Positions 42,662 to 51,556 of a stretch of 64,000 nt of DNA are shown in pieces (the stretch's first letter is position 1; every line of letters begins with the position of its first letter). A model generated the notes under the pieces. That model saw only the letters and a program-made list of their open reading frames with translations. It had not been told where the DNA came from and searched no databases. The stretch is from Scatomorpha sp040765295 (GTDB lineage: Bacteria; Bacillota; Clostridia; Oscillospirales; Oscillospiraceae), in the NCBI GenBank assembly GCA_040765295.1, contig JAXGSB010000001.1:1612001-1676000 (forward strand), in the 5' to 3' direction. The translations under genes were made by a program, and so were the position numbers.

Positions 42662-43866
42662 AGAGAACGAATTTGGACTCTTGGATAGAGGAGCTTGAAG
42701 GCATCGGGAGCTTAAACCGCGAGAAGCTGGAGGCTCTGCAGCTTGAAAGGCTGGGCGAGCTCTTGAAAAAAGAAAAAGAGAGGAACGGTTTTTACGGAAA
42801 GCTGCCCTATTCCCTTTCATCCTTGGATGAGCTCTCTTCTCTGCCCTTCACCACAGCCGACGACATAGCCGAGCAGGGCTCCGCTATGCTCCTAGTCTCT
42901 CAAAGCGAGGTGCAGAGCATTATAAGCGACCGCACAAGCGGCACAAGCGGCGCCTTTAAGCGCATCTTTTTCAGCGAGGAAGACCTAAACAAAACCATCG
43001 GCCTTTTTAGAGCGGGAATTTCCGAAATGAGCGAGGCGGGAGAAAAAATTCTGGTCGCAATGCCCTTTTCGGGCCCCTTCGGTCTCGGAAATTTGATTGC
43101 GAAGGCGATTGAGTCTTTCGGCGCCGTGCCTATAGCTCCAGGGGACGCTGTGAGCTTTTATGATTTTTCTGAACTTGTGAAGAGAGAGCGCCCGGATGCC
43201 ATAATAGGCTTACCTGTTTTCACGCTCTCGCTTCTTCGGATTTTGGGCGGGGAAAGCCCTATTAAAAAAGCTTTAATCTCGGCGGATGCCTGCCCTGAAT
43301 CGGTACAAAATGACCTTGAAAAGCGCCTTTGCGGCAGAGTTTTTCCTCACTACGGCTCCAGAGAATGCGGGCTTGGCGGGGCAATCTCCTGTATGGCGCA
43401 CGAGGGTATGCACTTAAGAGAAAACCACATAATTGCCGAAATTATAGATTCCGAAGGGAATGTTTTGCCTAGGGGCGAGCGTGGTGAGCTTGTTATAAGC
43501 ACTATCGGCCACAGCGCCATGCCGCTTATAAGATATAAAACCGGAGATATTACAAAGATTTTCGCAGAGCCCTGTCCCTGCGGAGGTGTGAGCCTGAGGC
43601 TCGGCAGTGTTATTAGAAACGACTCTGCAGCAAAGCTTATTTATGCTCTCGACAATGCCCTTTTTTCTGTCCCCAATCTAATAGATTACTCACTTCAAAA
43701 AAGCGCACAAGGATATTTGATAAGGGCGACGGCAAAAACCGACTGCAAAGAGGAGCTCCGAGTACAAGCAAGGAGAGTTTTGGGTAAGAATAATTTTGAG
43801 ATTGAGCTTTCGTTTTTAAACAGAGAGAGCTCTCCCGCTTACAAGGCGAAGAGAACTCTGATTTAG
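42658..43866 (+). CDS. AMP-forming ligase, PaaK-like (DVU_1553-like)
   Basis: 402 residues of an adenylate-forming enzyme of the phenylacetate-CoA ligase type. SDRTSGTSGAFKRIFF (near 91) is the phosphate-binding loop, HYGSRECGLGGAIS (near 233) the A5 region, and LIRYKTGDITKI (near 290) the hinge region. CPCGG near 305 is the paired Cys motif seen in PaaK relatives. It overlaps the radical SAM gene by 4 bases. It activates a carboxylate with ATP, perhaps the substrate or product of the aldehyde oxidoreductase, or a cofactor intermediate. Confidence 0.83.
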   Translation: MKRTNLDSWIEELEGIGSLNREKLEALQLERLGELLKKEKERNGFYGKLPYSLSSLDELSSLPFTTADDIAEQGSAMLLVSQSEVQSIISDRTSGTSGAFKRIFFSEEDLNKTIGLFRAGISEMSEAGEKILVAMPFSGPFGLGNLIAKAIESFGAVPIAPGDAVSFYDFSELVKRERPDAIIGLPVFTLSLLRILGGESPIKKALISADACPESVQNDLEKRLCGRVFPHYGSRECGLGGAISCMAHEGMHLRENHIIAEIIDSEGNVLPRGERGELVISTIGHSAMPLIRYKTGDITKIFAEPCPCGGVSLRLGSVIRNDSAAKLIYALDNALFSVPNLIDYSLQKSAQGYLIRATAKTDCKEELRVQARRVLGKNNFEIELSFLNRESSPAYKAKRTLI

Positions 43867-43909
43867 TCGTTGTCGGTTAAATATAGAATCATTTGAGAGG
43901 AGATTATTA

Positions 43910-45031
43910 ATGGCTAAAGCTAAGTACATGGTGACGAGCGGATTTTTGGGTGCGGGCAAAACAACCGCTATGATTGCATTCGCGAAGTCTATAAACAGAC
44001 GCTACGGCAAGGCAGCGATTTTGGCAAACGACTTGGGCGCAAGCAATATAGTGGACGCAGATTTTACAGCTACAACGGATATTCTAACAACGCAAATCAG
44101 TGGAAACTGCATATGCTATCAGCATGAAAACTTGGTGGACAAACTTAATCAGCTCGTCTCTCAGGGCGCGACGGTAATAATGTCCGATATACCGGGCTGC
44201 GGAATAGGCGCCTTGGATCACGTTTATATTCAGCTTGAGGAGCGCAGGCCGGGTGAGTTTGAGCTTATGCCCTTCACCTGTATTGTCGACCCTCTGCGCC
44301 TTCGCATGATTATGCCCGAAGCGGCCGAATTAAACCTGCCGCCGGAGATGCGTTTTCTGCTTGAAGCGCAGATGGCGGAGGCTGATTTGATTGTGCTCAA
44401 TAAAATCGACCTGATAAGTCGCGAGCAGATTGAAAAAAGCACAGCCTTTATTCAAAGCTCCTTCCCCGAGACCAAGCTTCTTGCAATGTCGGCGCTCACG
44501 GGCGAGGGAGTTGAAAAGGTTGTGGACTATCTTATGCAAAACAGATCTGCGGCCAAGCACAAGGATATCGGCTATGGTTCCGAGGCGTTTATAGCCGCCG
44601 AGAGCCTTTTGAGCTGGTATAATCGCCGCGTGTTTCTTGAGGAAATGGACGACAGGGCGGTGGATTTTAACGCTGTTGTATCCGATGTTTTCGAGAAGAT
44701 TCGCGAGGGCCTTAAGGATAAAAAGGGCAATGTGCCCCATCTGAAAGCCTTTGCCTCGGGCGAAGGAGATGACTTTATAAAAGCCAGTCTAATCGGTGTG
44801 GACTATGAGACGGAATATGCCAGAAAACTTGCAAAACCATACAGCGCGATTTCGCTTATAATAAACGCCCGCGCTGCGGCCGATTCTCAGGATATGGCGG
44901 ATATTGTGGACAATGCACTGGAAGCTGTTTCGGAAAAACACAATCTCAAAATTCGCACATTCTTTGTGGAAAGCTTCGGGATGATGGAAGAGGGAAAGGG
45001 CAACGGCGGCAGAGCCTCTCACTACGAGTAG
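43910..45031 (+). CDS. CobW/HypB-type P-loop GTPase
   Basis: 373 residues. GFLGAGKTTAMIAFAKSIN (P-loop), MSDIPGCGIGALD (switch region) and LIVLNKIDLI (NKxD) define a G3E-family GTPase. These load metals or activate metallo-cofactors. The CxCC metal-binding motif of CobW/ZNG1 is not present; SGNCICYQ near 60 is the nearest Cys pair. It lies 43 bp after the ligase gene with its own strong ribosome site (GAGAGGAG). As the last gene of the locus it may insert metal or help to activate the molybdenum enzyme or a partner. Confidence 0.8.
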   Translation: MAKAKYMVTSGFLGAGKTTAMIAFAKSINRRYGKAAILANDLGASNIVDADFTATTDILTTQISGNCICYQHENLVDKLNQLVSQGATVIMSDIPGCGIGALDHVYIQLEERRPGEFELMPFTCIVDPLRLRMIMPEAAELNLPPEMRFLLEAQMAEADLIVLNKIDLISREQIEKSTAFIQSSFPETKLLAMSALTGEGVEKVVDYLMQNRSAAKHKDIGYGSEAFIAAESLLSWYNRRVFLEEMDDRAVDFNAVVSDVFEKIREGLKDKKGNVPHLKAFASGEGDDFIKASLIGVDYETEYARKLAKPYSAISLIINARAAADSQDMADIVDNALEAVSEKHNLKIRTFFVESFGMMEEGKGNGGRASHYE

Positions 45032-45034
45032 TTC

Positions 45035-45060
45035 CCGGCAAAACAAAAAATTTTGGCCGG
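45035..45060 (+). terminator. Hairpin ending the molybdenum hydroxylase locus
   Basis: CCGGCAAAA - 7 bases - TTTTGGCCGG, a stem with one bulge, directly after the GTPase stop. The T tract after it is poor. Confidence 0.5.
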
Positions 45061-45122
45061 AGTTTAGCTTATTATACCTCTCTTATTCTTGGCTTTTTAG
45101 GAAAATACAGCAATAAATGCAG

Positions 45123-45149
45123 AGAAGAGCGCTCTATTGAAGCGTTTTT
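45123..45149. repeat. 27-bp direct repeat, left copy flanking the IS
   Basis: The block beginning AGAAGAGCGCTC and ending GAAGCGTTTTT is identical to 46331-46357 and abuts the left end of the insertion sequence. Confidence 0.9.
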
Positions 45150-46330
45150 GTAATGCGATAATACATATGTGACACAATAAAAAAGAAAAAGAGAGCCCTT
45201 TGGTATAATAGATTTGCAAGAATCGTTAACCAAGAAAGAAAGGAGCTCTCTCATGAAAAGTATAACAGAAGGCATGCGTCACCGCAAGCGTATTGTAACA
45301 TACGCAATCAGACACAATAACAATGCCCAGGCAGCGAGAAAGTATCACACAACAAGGCAATATGTTAGCTATTGGAGAAAACGTTACGATGGTACTCTTG
45401 AATCACTAAGGAAAAAGTCAAGGAGACCTCGTTCTCATCCAAATCAGCATACAGAGTCGGAAATTGCGCTTATTCGACATATGTATCGTCATCACAACTA
45501 TCGTGGTCTTGCTCATGTTTATAGGAAGTGTTGCGACGAAGGCTATACCCGCTCGTATGACTCAATGTGCAGACAGATAAGGAAGAAGCAGCTTGACAAG
45601 CCCAAAAAGAAAGCATGTCGGAAGAAAAAGGTATCCAAGAAAATCAGAGAAGCCGAATATCCGGGTCAATTAGTACAAATGGATATTAAATATATACCTG
45701 TTGAATGCATCGGTTTTGCAAGTTATCATTCACGGTACTATCAAATAACAGCTATAGATGTATTCTCACGAAAAAGAGTTTTAAGTATAGTTAACGAGAA
45801 CAGTACTTACACAACGAGTAGCTTTTTAGAAACTTTGGAAGATAAGATTGGCTTCAAGATAGAACATCTTCAGACGGATAACGGTAAAGAATTTTGCAAT
45901 GATCCGGAACAAACCGACAAGAAATCCCGATTTGAAAAGATGATGAAAAAACTGGAGATTAAGCACATCCGGACAGCTCCATACAGTCCATGGGAAAATG
46001 GTCATGTTGAAAGAAGTCATAGAGAAGATGAAGAACGATTTTACCGAAAAAGACGATTTGTCAGTGAAGAAGAGATGATAAAAGCAGTCAAACGTCATGA
46101 AAGCATTAGTAACGGAACATATCGTAAGGTTCTTGATTTTAAAAGTTCCGAAGAAGTCATTCAAGAATACTTTGAAAACGCTTCTTAGGATTATATTTCA
46201 TCTATCGCCTTCGTCAAGGGACGCCTTGCTTAAATCCTTGACAAAATGCTCGGATGAAATGAGATAAATTTAAAGCGATTTTGTAAACTATTTTTTATGG
46301 GCTTGTGTCACAAATGTTTGACTTCTATAC
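45150..46330 (+). mobile_element. Insertion sequence with long target duplication (IS481/IS1202-like)
   Basis: 1,181 bp bounded by the two 27-bp direct repeats. The ends are imperfect inverted repeats of about 28 bp: GTA at the tip, then ACAT-T around TGTGACACAA (left 45168-45177; right complement 46303-46312). One transposase gene fills most of it. A 27-bp duplication is long for IS481 but is reported for IS1202-type elements. It lies between the GTPase gene and the phosphoglycerate mutase gene. Confidence 0.8.
45253..46188 (+). CDS. DDE transposase (IS481/integrase-core type)
   Basis: 311 residues. A basic helix-turn-helix N-terminus (NAQAARKYHTTRQYVSYWRK) precedes an rve integrase core: LVQMDIKYIP holds the first Asp, LQTDNGKEF the second and PWENGHVERSHREDEERF the Glu. 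This is the IS481/IS3-like DDE pattern. ATG at 45253 is chosen because AAGAAAGGAG lies 8 bases upstream; an in-frame TTG at 45214 precedes that site. The gene is intact, so the element may still move. Confidence 0.9.
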   Translation: MKSITEGMRHRKRIVTYAIRHNNNAQAARKYHTTRQYVSYWRKRYDGTLESLRKKSRRPRSHPNQHTESEIALIRHMYRHHNYRGLAHVYRKCCDEGYTRSYDSMCRQIRKKQLDKPKKKACRKKKVSKKIREAEYPGQLVQMDIKYIPVECIGFASYHSRYYQITAIDVFSRKRVLSIVNENSTYTTSSFLETLEDKIGFKIEHLQTDNGKEFCNDPEQTDKKSRFEKMMKKLEIKHIRTAPYSPWENGHVERSHREDEERFYRKRRFVSEEEMIKAVKRHESISNGTYRKVLDFKSSEEVIQEYFENAS

Positions 46331-46357
46331 AGAAGAGCGCTCTATTGAAGCGTTTTT
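46331..46357. repeat. 27-bp direct repeat, right copy flanking the IS
   Basis: Exact copy of 45123-45149. It contains the palindrome AGAGCGCTCT. It is part of the region before the phosphoglycerate mutase gene, so the insertion landed close to that promoter. Confidence 0.9.
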
Positions 46358-46418
46358 CTCTTTTAATGCCCTAAAAAATAGTCTATAATGAGCTATCGGA
46401 CTTTTGGAGGAAAAACTT

Positions 46419-47639
46419 TTGAAAAAATTGCTTATAATCGCCGACGGAATGGCGGACAAGAGATATGAAGAACTGGGCGGGCTAAGTCCCATTGAGGCCG
46501 CTTTCACACCTTTTTTGGACTCTCTGGCCCTTAAAGGAACTGTGGCTTCGGCCAGAACCGTGCCGGAAGGCTTAAGTCCCGGCTCGGACGTTGCCATCAT
46601 GTCTATTTTTGGCGTTGACCCGGTCCTCAACTACACCGGCAGGGCTCCCTTGGAGCTTGCAAATCTCGGCATGAAGGTCAAGCCCGGCGGGGCCGCTTTC
46701 CGCTGCAATCTCTGCACCCTTGAGGGCGAGGACGGCTTTAAATTAAAGACCATGCTCTCGCACAGTGCAGGCTCCATAGAGGGCGATGATGCCGATGCTC
46801 TTTTAGAGTTTTTAAACTCTCATCCAAGCTTTAAAGAACTTTTGGGTAAATACGGTATGAGTCTTATCCCGACAGGCTCTTTCAGAGGTCTTGCCGTTAT
46901 GGACGAGGCGGATTTAAGCGGCCTGAATCTTTTCCCGCCGCACGACAACCTGGGCGCTAAAGTCGGGCAAATTCTCCCCTGCGGCGCTCCGCTTGCCGCG
47001 ACGCTCAGCGAAATAATTGAAGCATCAAATAAGTTTTTGAGCGAGCATCCTCTCAACAAAGAAAGAACGGAAAACGGGAAACTAAGCGCCAACGCTATTT
47101 GGTTTTGGGCGGAGGGCAAGGGCGGAGAGCTCCCTTCTTTTACCGAAAAGTACTCGGAGGGAGCTGTAATCTCGGCTGTGCCCCTGGTTTCGGGTATAGC
47201 GGAGCTCATAGGACTGGAGAAAGTTTCAATTCCGACCGCCACGGGCGAGTGGGACACCGACTATGCGGCCAAGACCAGGGCGGCAATCGCCCTTTTGGAA
47301 AAATATGATTTTGTGGGCGTGCATCTTGAAGGCCCCGATGAGGCAAGTCACAACTTTGACCTGGGACACAAGGTTTTTTCTCTGGAGTGCATTTCGGAGC
47401 TCTGCCTTAGACCTATTGTGAACGCGCTTAAAGAGAGAGGCGAGGACTTCAGGCTTCTCTTTATCTCGGATCACTACACCTATACAGACACTGGGGCGCA
47501 CGGCGGCAAAGATGTCCCCTATCTTCTCTATGACAGCAGGGTCGATACGCTCGAGCGCAGGCTTCTTTCGGAAGAAAATGCCGATAAGAACAACACGGGC
47601 TCGGCGCTGGGGCTTATGGACATGCTTTTTTCGGACTGA
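46419..47639 (+). CDS. apgM: Cofactor-independent phosphoglycerate mutase, ApgM type
   Basis: 406 residues of the alkaline-phosphatase superfamily. The start LLIIADGMADKRYEELGG, then GLSPGSDVAIMSIFGVDP (with the catalytic Ser), GVHLEGPDEASHNFD and LLFISDHYTYTDTGAHGG (metal-binding His and Asp), is the archaeal-type ApgM pattern. It interconverts 3- and 2-phosphoglycerate; some relatives were once called a proposed homoserine kinase. TTG at 46419 is chosen for GGAGG 8 bases upstream. Its stop overlaps the ispE start. Confidence 0.88.
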   Translation: MKKLLIIADGMADKRYEELGGLSPIEAAFTPFLDSLALKGTVASARTVPEGLSPGSDVAIMSIFGVDPVLNYTGRAPLELANLGMKVKPGGAAFRCNLCTLEGEDGFKLKTMLSHSAGSIEGDDADALLEFLNSHPSFKELLGKYGMSLIPTGSFRGLAVMDEADLSGLNLFPPHDNLGAKVGQILPCGAPLAATLSEIIEASNKFLSEHPLNKERTENGKLSANAIWFWAEGKGGELPSFTEKYSEGAVISAVPLVSGIAELIGLEKVSIPTATGEWDTDYAAKTRAAIALLEKYDFVGVHLEGPDEASHNFDLGHKVFSLECISELCLRPIVNALKERGEDFRLLFISDHYTYTDTGAHGGKDVPYLLYDSRVDTLERRLLSEENADKNNTGSALGLMDMLFSD

Positions 47640-48508
47640 TGATAAAAAAAAGCTTTGAGGCAAGAGCCAAAATAAATCTCGGCCTTGAAATTCTTTTTAA
47701 AAGACCTGACGGCTTCCACGAAATTAAGAGCATTATGCAGAGCATTTGCCTATCGGACACGCTTGAGATTGAGCTTAAGGAGGGAAGCGGAATAGAGCTT
47801 GAGACGCTCGGAACCGAGGACATAAAAACCGAAGATAATTTCGTTTTCAGGGCGGCAGAGCTCTTTTTAAGGGAGTGCGGAAAGAAATTTGCCCTTAAAA
47901 TGCGGCTTATAAAGAGAATTCCGCAGATGGCGGGCCTGGGCGGGGGCTCATCCGATGCCGCCTGCACTCTTAAGGCCCTGAATGAGCTATCTAACTTTCC
48001 GCTTTCAGATGAAGAGCTTTTTTCGCTTGCCTCTAAGCTGGGCTCGGATGTCCCCTTTTTCTTAAGCGAGGGCACGGCTCTGGTTTCGGGCAGGGGCGAA
48101 ATTATAGAGAGCCTCGGTACGCTTCCGAAGTTCTTTCTTCTGATTGCGATACCCCGCTTTCGCTCAAGCACCAAGGAGCTGTATTCGCGCTTTAATAAGG
48201 AGGAAGTTTCGGATATAATAGAGATTGGCGCTCTTGCTAAGCTCTTAGATAAGCAAAAATATGAGAAGTTTTTCTCGTCTATTAAGAATCGATTTGAAGA
48301 CCTGCTCACTGCGGAGGAAGCGGCAGAGATCTTGAGGCTGAAGGAGAAGTTTTTGAAAGCGGGCGCGCTCGGCGCCTCTCTTTCGGGCTCCGGCTCGGCT
48401 GTCTTCGGAGTCTACTCGGACGAAGAGAGCCTAAACTCGGCCTTTGAGAAGCTCTCGGGAGAAATATCCGAGCTTTATAAGACGGCCTTTTATACGAATT
48501 TTATTTAA
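47639..48508 (+). CDS. ispE: 4-diphosphocytidyl-2-C-methyl-D-erythritol kinase
   Basis: 289 residues, GHMP kinase fold. FEARAKINLGLEILFKRPDG at the start, the ATP loop PQMAGLGGGSSDAACTL near 100 and ASLSGSGSAVFGVY near 245 identify IspE. It phosphorylates CDP-methylerythritol in the non-mevalonate isoprenoid pathway. The start codon overlaps the stop of the mutase gene, so the two are translationally coupled. Confidence 0.95.
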   Translation: MIKKSFEARAKINLGLEILFKRPDGFHEIKSIMQSICLSDTLEIELKEGSGIELETLGTEDIKTEDNFVFRAAELFLRECGKKFALKMRLIKRIPQMAGLGGGSSDAACTLKALNELSNFPLSDEELFSLASKLGSDVPFFLSEGTALVSGRGEIIESLGTLPKFFLLIAIPRFRSSTKELYSRFNKEEVSDIIEIGALAKLLDKQKYEKFFSSIKNRFEDLLTAEEAAEILRLKEKFLKAGALGASLSGSGSAVFGVYSDEESLNSAFEKLSGEISELYKTAFYTNFI

Positions 48509-48523
48509 TTGCGGAGGTATTAA

Positions 48524-49288
48524 ATGGTTTTATATTTTAGCGGTACCGGGAACAGCAGATATGTTGCCCAGATGATTGCAAACATCACAGGCGACTACAC
48601 TGTGGATCTGGGCAGTTATCTAAGAGACAAGGAGCAGCTTATTGTTCACTCGGACGTCCCCTTTGTCTTTGTTACGCCCACTCACGGCTGGAAAATTCCC
48701 AGGGTTATAAGCGAACTCATAGAAAAAGCCGAGCTTAACGGCAGCAAGAAAATTTATTTCGTAATGACCTGCGGCGATGACATCGGCAACGCAGGGGAGC
48801 ATCTGGAAAAGCTGTGCAGAAATATCTCGATGGAGTATATGGGTGTTTTCGGCATAGTCATGCCCGAAAACTACATCGCCATGTTTCCCGTACCCGATGC
48901 TTCCGAGGCTCGCGAGATAATCGAAAGGGCTCATCCGAGCATAAGACAGGCAGCGGCAAATATTAAGATGGGGTCCCCCTTCCCGCGAAATGAGATAACA
49001 CGCTGCGACAAGCTGAAGAGCGGGATTGTGAATCGTCTTTTCACCACTTTTTTTATGGGCGATTTTCTGTTCAGGAAAGGAAAAGAATGTATAGCCTGCG
49101 GCAGGTGCGCAGACCTTTGCCCCGTGAACAATATCGTTATGATGCGCGGCGGCCACCCAAGGTGGAAGGGAAAATGTATACACTGTATGGCCTGCATAAA
49201 CGGCTGCACCATGTCTACGATAGAATACGCCTTCAGATCCAAGGGAAAACCCAGATACTTCCTTGAGGATTCGCCTCCTCTCGAGTGA
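48524..49288 (+). CDS. EFR1-type flavodoxin/ferredoxin fusion
   Basis: 254 residues. A flavodoxin-like N-terminal half has the FMN loop YFSGTGNSRYVAQM and FVFVTPTHGWKIPRVI. At the C-terminus CIACGRCADLCPVNNI and CIHCMACINGCTMSTIEY bind two [4Fe-4S] clusters. EFR1-family proteins are electron carriers with unsettled partners. GCGGAGG precedes the ATG. It stands between ispE and the ribosomal/insertase block. Confidence 0.9.
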   Translation: MVLYFSGTGNSRYVAQMIANITGDYTVDLGSYLRDKEQLIVHSDVPFVFVTPTHGWKIPRVISELIEKAELNGSKKIYFVMTCGDDIGNAGEHLEKLCRNISMEYMGVFGIVMPENYIAMFPVPDASEAREIIERAHPSIRQAAANIKMGSPFPRNEITRCDKLKSGIVNRLFTTFFMGDFLFRKGKECIACGRCADLCPVNNIVMMRGGHPRWKGKCIHCMACINGCTMSTIEYAFRSKGKPRYFLEDSPPLE

Positions 49289-49344
49289 TTTTGAAGAAAT
49301 GCTTTAATTCCTGAGAGCTCGGAGACACTCGCAGCTCCTGGCGC

Positions 49345-49373
49345 TTGACAGTCCAGATTTACTTTTATATAAT
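49345..49373 (+). promoter_or_regulatory. Consensus sigma-A promoter of the rpmH operon
   Basis: TTGACA, 17-base spacer, TATAAT: exact consensus in both boxes, about 100 bp before rpmH. No DnaA boxes were seen around it. Confidence 0.93.
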
Positions 49374-49472
49374 TTGTGAGTTAAGCGGCCTAAAGACTTA
49401 ACACCATTTAACGCCAACTACTGTGGGCCTTTTGCCCGCTGTTGAGTATATATATCGAAAGGATGAAGAATT

Positions 49473-49607
49473 TTGCTTCGCACATATCAACCAAAGAGAA
49501 GACAGCGCAAGAGAGAGCATGGCTTCCGCAAGCGTATGTCCACAAGAAACGGGCGCAAGGTCTTGGCCCGTCGCAGAGCAAAGGGCAGAGCAAGGCTGAG
49601 CCATTAA
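49473..49607 (+). CDS. rpmH: 50S ribosomal protein L34
   Basis: 44 residues, too short for most gene finders' default cut. RTYQPKRRQRKREHGFRKRM and STRNGRKVLARRRAKGRARL are the L34 sequence nearly in full. It starts with TTG at 49473 (Leu-Arg-Thr follows where most have Lys-Arg-Thr), with AAAGGATGAAG upstream. It is followed by rnpA as in nearly all bacteria. Confidence 0.97.
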   Translation: MLRTYQPKRRQRKREHGFRKRMSTRNGRKVLARRRAKGRARLSH

Positions 49608-49648
49608 GTCCGGCTTCTTGCTTTTCCGCATGATGAAGGTGGGGGTTC

Positions 49649-49990
49649 TTGAAAAGTTCGACACTTAAAACCAACCGGGACTTCAGACGCGTTTACAACA
49701 GGGGTAAAAGCGTCCTCATGCCCTCGATTGTCCTCTATAAGCTCCCCACAAGGCACCCAATAAACCGGATAGGATTCACGGTCTCGAACAAGATTGGCAA
49801 CGCAGTTACGAGAAACCGCATAAGACGCAGACTCAGAGAGGCTTATCGGCTGAACGAAGATCGGATAAAAGAGGGCTTTGACCTCGTAATTGTTGCCAGA
49901 CACAAAAGTGTCGAGTCCGACTACAAAAGTCTTGAAAGCGAGCTAATCGATGCCCTGAGCTTTCTTGGTCTTATTGAAACGGAGATATAG
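49649..49990 (+). CDS. rnpA: Ribonuclease P protein component
   Basis: 113 residues. NRDFRRVYNRGKSVLMPSI and IGFTVSNKIGNAVTRNRIRR, followed by REAYRL, are the RnpA signature; the RNR region binds the RNase P RNA. It supports 5-prime tRNA maturation. TTG start follows AAGGTGGGGG. The stop codon directly abuts the yidD start. Confidence 0.97.
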   Translation: MKSSTLKTNRDFRRVYNRGKSVLMPSIVLYKLPTRHPINRIGFTVSNKIGNAVTRNRIRRRLREAYRLNEDRIKEGFDLVIVARHKSVESDYKSLESELIDALSFLGLIETEI

Positions 49991-50209
49991 ATGAAGGATT
50001 TTTTTCTGGCTCTTATAAGATTTTATCAAAAAAACATATCGCCGCTTTCGCCCCCCTCCTGCAGGTACATTCCGACCTGCTCTGACTATGCCCGTGAGGC
50101 AATAGATAAATATGGGGCGGCTAAGGGACTTTTTTTGGCGTTTAAAAGATTTATGCGCTGCCATCCGTTTCACTCTAAGAACCACAAGCTCTATGACCCT
50201 GTCCCCTAA
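49991..50209 (+). CDS. yidD: Membrane protein insertion efficiency factor YidD
   Basis: 72 residues. FYQKNISPLSPPSCRYIPTC, DYAREAIDKYGA and RCHPFH are diagnostic. An amphipathic N-terminus probably binds the inner face of the membrane. It assists YidC, encoded next. Confidence 0.96.
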   Translation: MKDFFLALIRFYQKNISPLSPPSCRYIPTCSDYAREAIDKYGAAKGLFLAFKRFMRCHPFHSKNHKLYDPVP

Positions 50210-50236
50210 GTTATTATTTGATAGGAGATTAAATTA

Positions 50237-51511
50237 ATGCTTAAAGCAATAGCAAAGCCCTTCGGAGTACTGTTGGGTTGGCTTTATGGACTTACAGGCA
50301 GCTATGGTCTTTCCATTATAGCCTTCGGCATTGTTGTAAACCTCATACTCCTGCCCTTTATGATGAAGAGCAAGAGGAGCATGATGCAGACCACAAGACT
50401 CCAGCCCAGAATCAAGGAGCTGGAGCGCCGTCACGAGGGCAACAGGCAAAAGCTCAACGAAGAGATGCAAAAGCTCTATCGTGAGGAGAAGATAAACCCC
50501 ATGTCGGGCTGCCTTTGGTCTTTAATCCCCTTCCCTATCCTGCTGGCGCTTTACGAAGTCGTAAGAAGCCCTTTGACAAGCATGATGAGAGTGCCCGCCG
50601 ATTTGCTGGCAGAAGGCGGCCTGATTTATGAGAAACTGCTTGCGCTCGGTTTCCCCTTTGAGGAATACACCGGCCGAGCCGCCTATTACATTCAGATTCA
50701 CGAGGCGAAGTTCATCTCGGGAAATTTCTCGGAATTTGCAGGAATTTCAGATAATCTTGTCCCCGTAGATTTCAGCTTCTTAGGTCTGGACCTTTCGGCG
50801 ACTCCCAACTGGAAAATTTTTGACTTCGACTGGTCTGACAAGGCCGTTTGGCTGCCTGCGCTCCTGCTCTTTATGGTCCCGATTATATCCACGGGTTTTT
50901 CCTATCTTTCGATGTATGTCTCCATGAAGATGACACCGCAGGAAACAGACCCGAACAACCCGGCAGCCGCAACCTCGAAGAACATGATGATGATTATGCC
51001 CCTCATGTCCCTTTGGATAGGCTTTATCATGCCTGCCGCCATGGGTATTTACTGGATAGTCAACAGCATCGCAGGTATTATCCGCGACTTTGTACTTACA
51101 AAAATTTACACCAAACAGCTTGACAAGCTGGATGCGGAAAGAATTGAGCGTGAGCGCCTGCGCGATTTGGAGCTTGAAGAGAAAAGAATAAGAACTGAAC
51201 AGCTAAGAGCCGAGGGTATAACTCAAGACAAGAATACCAGCCGTAAAAAGCTTCAGAGCAGCGCAAGACAGGCCGAGGAGGAGCGCATAGCGGCTATCAG
51301 GCGCGAGGAGAGACAGAAAAAGAGAGAACGGCTTGGAATAGTCGAAGAGGAAGTTCCGGATTCTCAGGTCGGAAACAGGCGCTATGCCAGAGGCAGAGCC
51401 TATGTTGCCGACAGATTCGGAACTGTCTCGGAGGAAATTGAGAAAACAATTCCGGAGGATATCTCCGACGAGATTCTCGACGATACCGCAGACGATACGG
51501 CGGAAGATTGA
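50237..51511 (+). CDS. yidC: Membrane protein insertase YidC/OxaA
   Basis: 424 residues. Gram-positive form, with membrane segments near 18-40, 95-118, 210-235 and 255-295. FGIVVNLILLPFMMKSKRSM, the coiled loop RRHEGNRQKLNEEMQKLYRE and MIMPLMSLWIGFIMPAAMGIYW are typical. A long charged C-terminal tail (about 300-424) is Arg/Glu rich and ends acidic; such tails can contact ribosomes. No lipobox is seen. It inserts proteins into the membrane with SecYEG or alone. Confidence 0.95.
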   Translation: MLKAIAKPFGVLLGWLYGLTGSYGLSIIAFGIVVNLILLPFMMKSKRSMMQTTRLQPRIKELERRHEGNRQKLNEEMQKLYREEKINPMSGCLWSLIPFPILLALYEVVRSPLTSMMRVPADLLAEGGLIYEKLLALGFPFEEYTGRAAYYIQIHEAKFISGNFSEFAGISDNLVPVDFSFLGLDLSATPNWKIFDFDWSDKAVWLPALLLFMVPIISTGFSYLSMYVSMKMTPQETDPNNPAAATSKNMMMIMPLMSLWIGFIMPAAMGIYWIVNSIAGIIRDFVLTKIYTKQLDKLDAERIERERLRDLELEEKRIRTEQLRAEGITQDKNTSRKKLQSSARQAEEERIAAIRREERQKKRERLGIVEEEVPDSQVGNRRYARGRAYVADRFGTVSEEIEKTIPEDISDEILDDTADDTAED

Positions 51512-51556
51512 GGACTTCTCTTTTTCGTATCCGAAGATATTTGAGAAAGGTATGAA

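Noticed and set aside
49289..49472. Possible replication origin beside rpmH
   Set aside because: No TTATCCACA-type DnaA boxes, no dnaA gene and no A/T-rich unwinding element.
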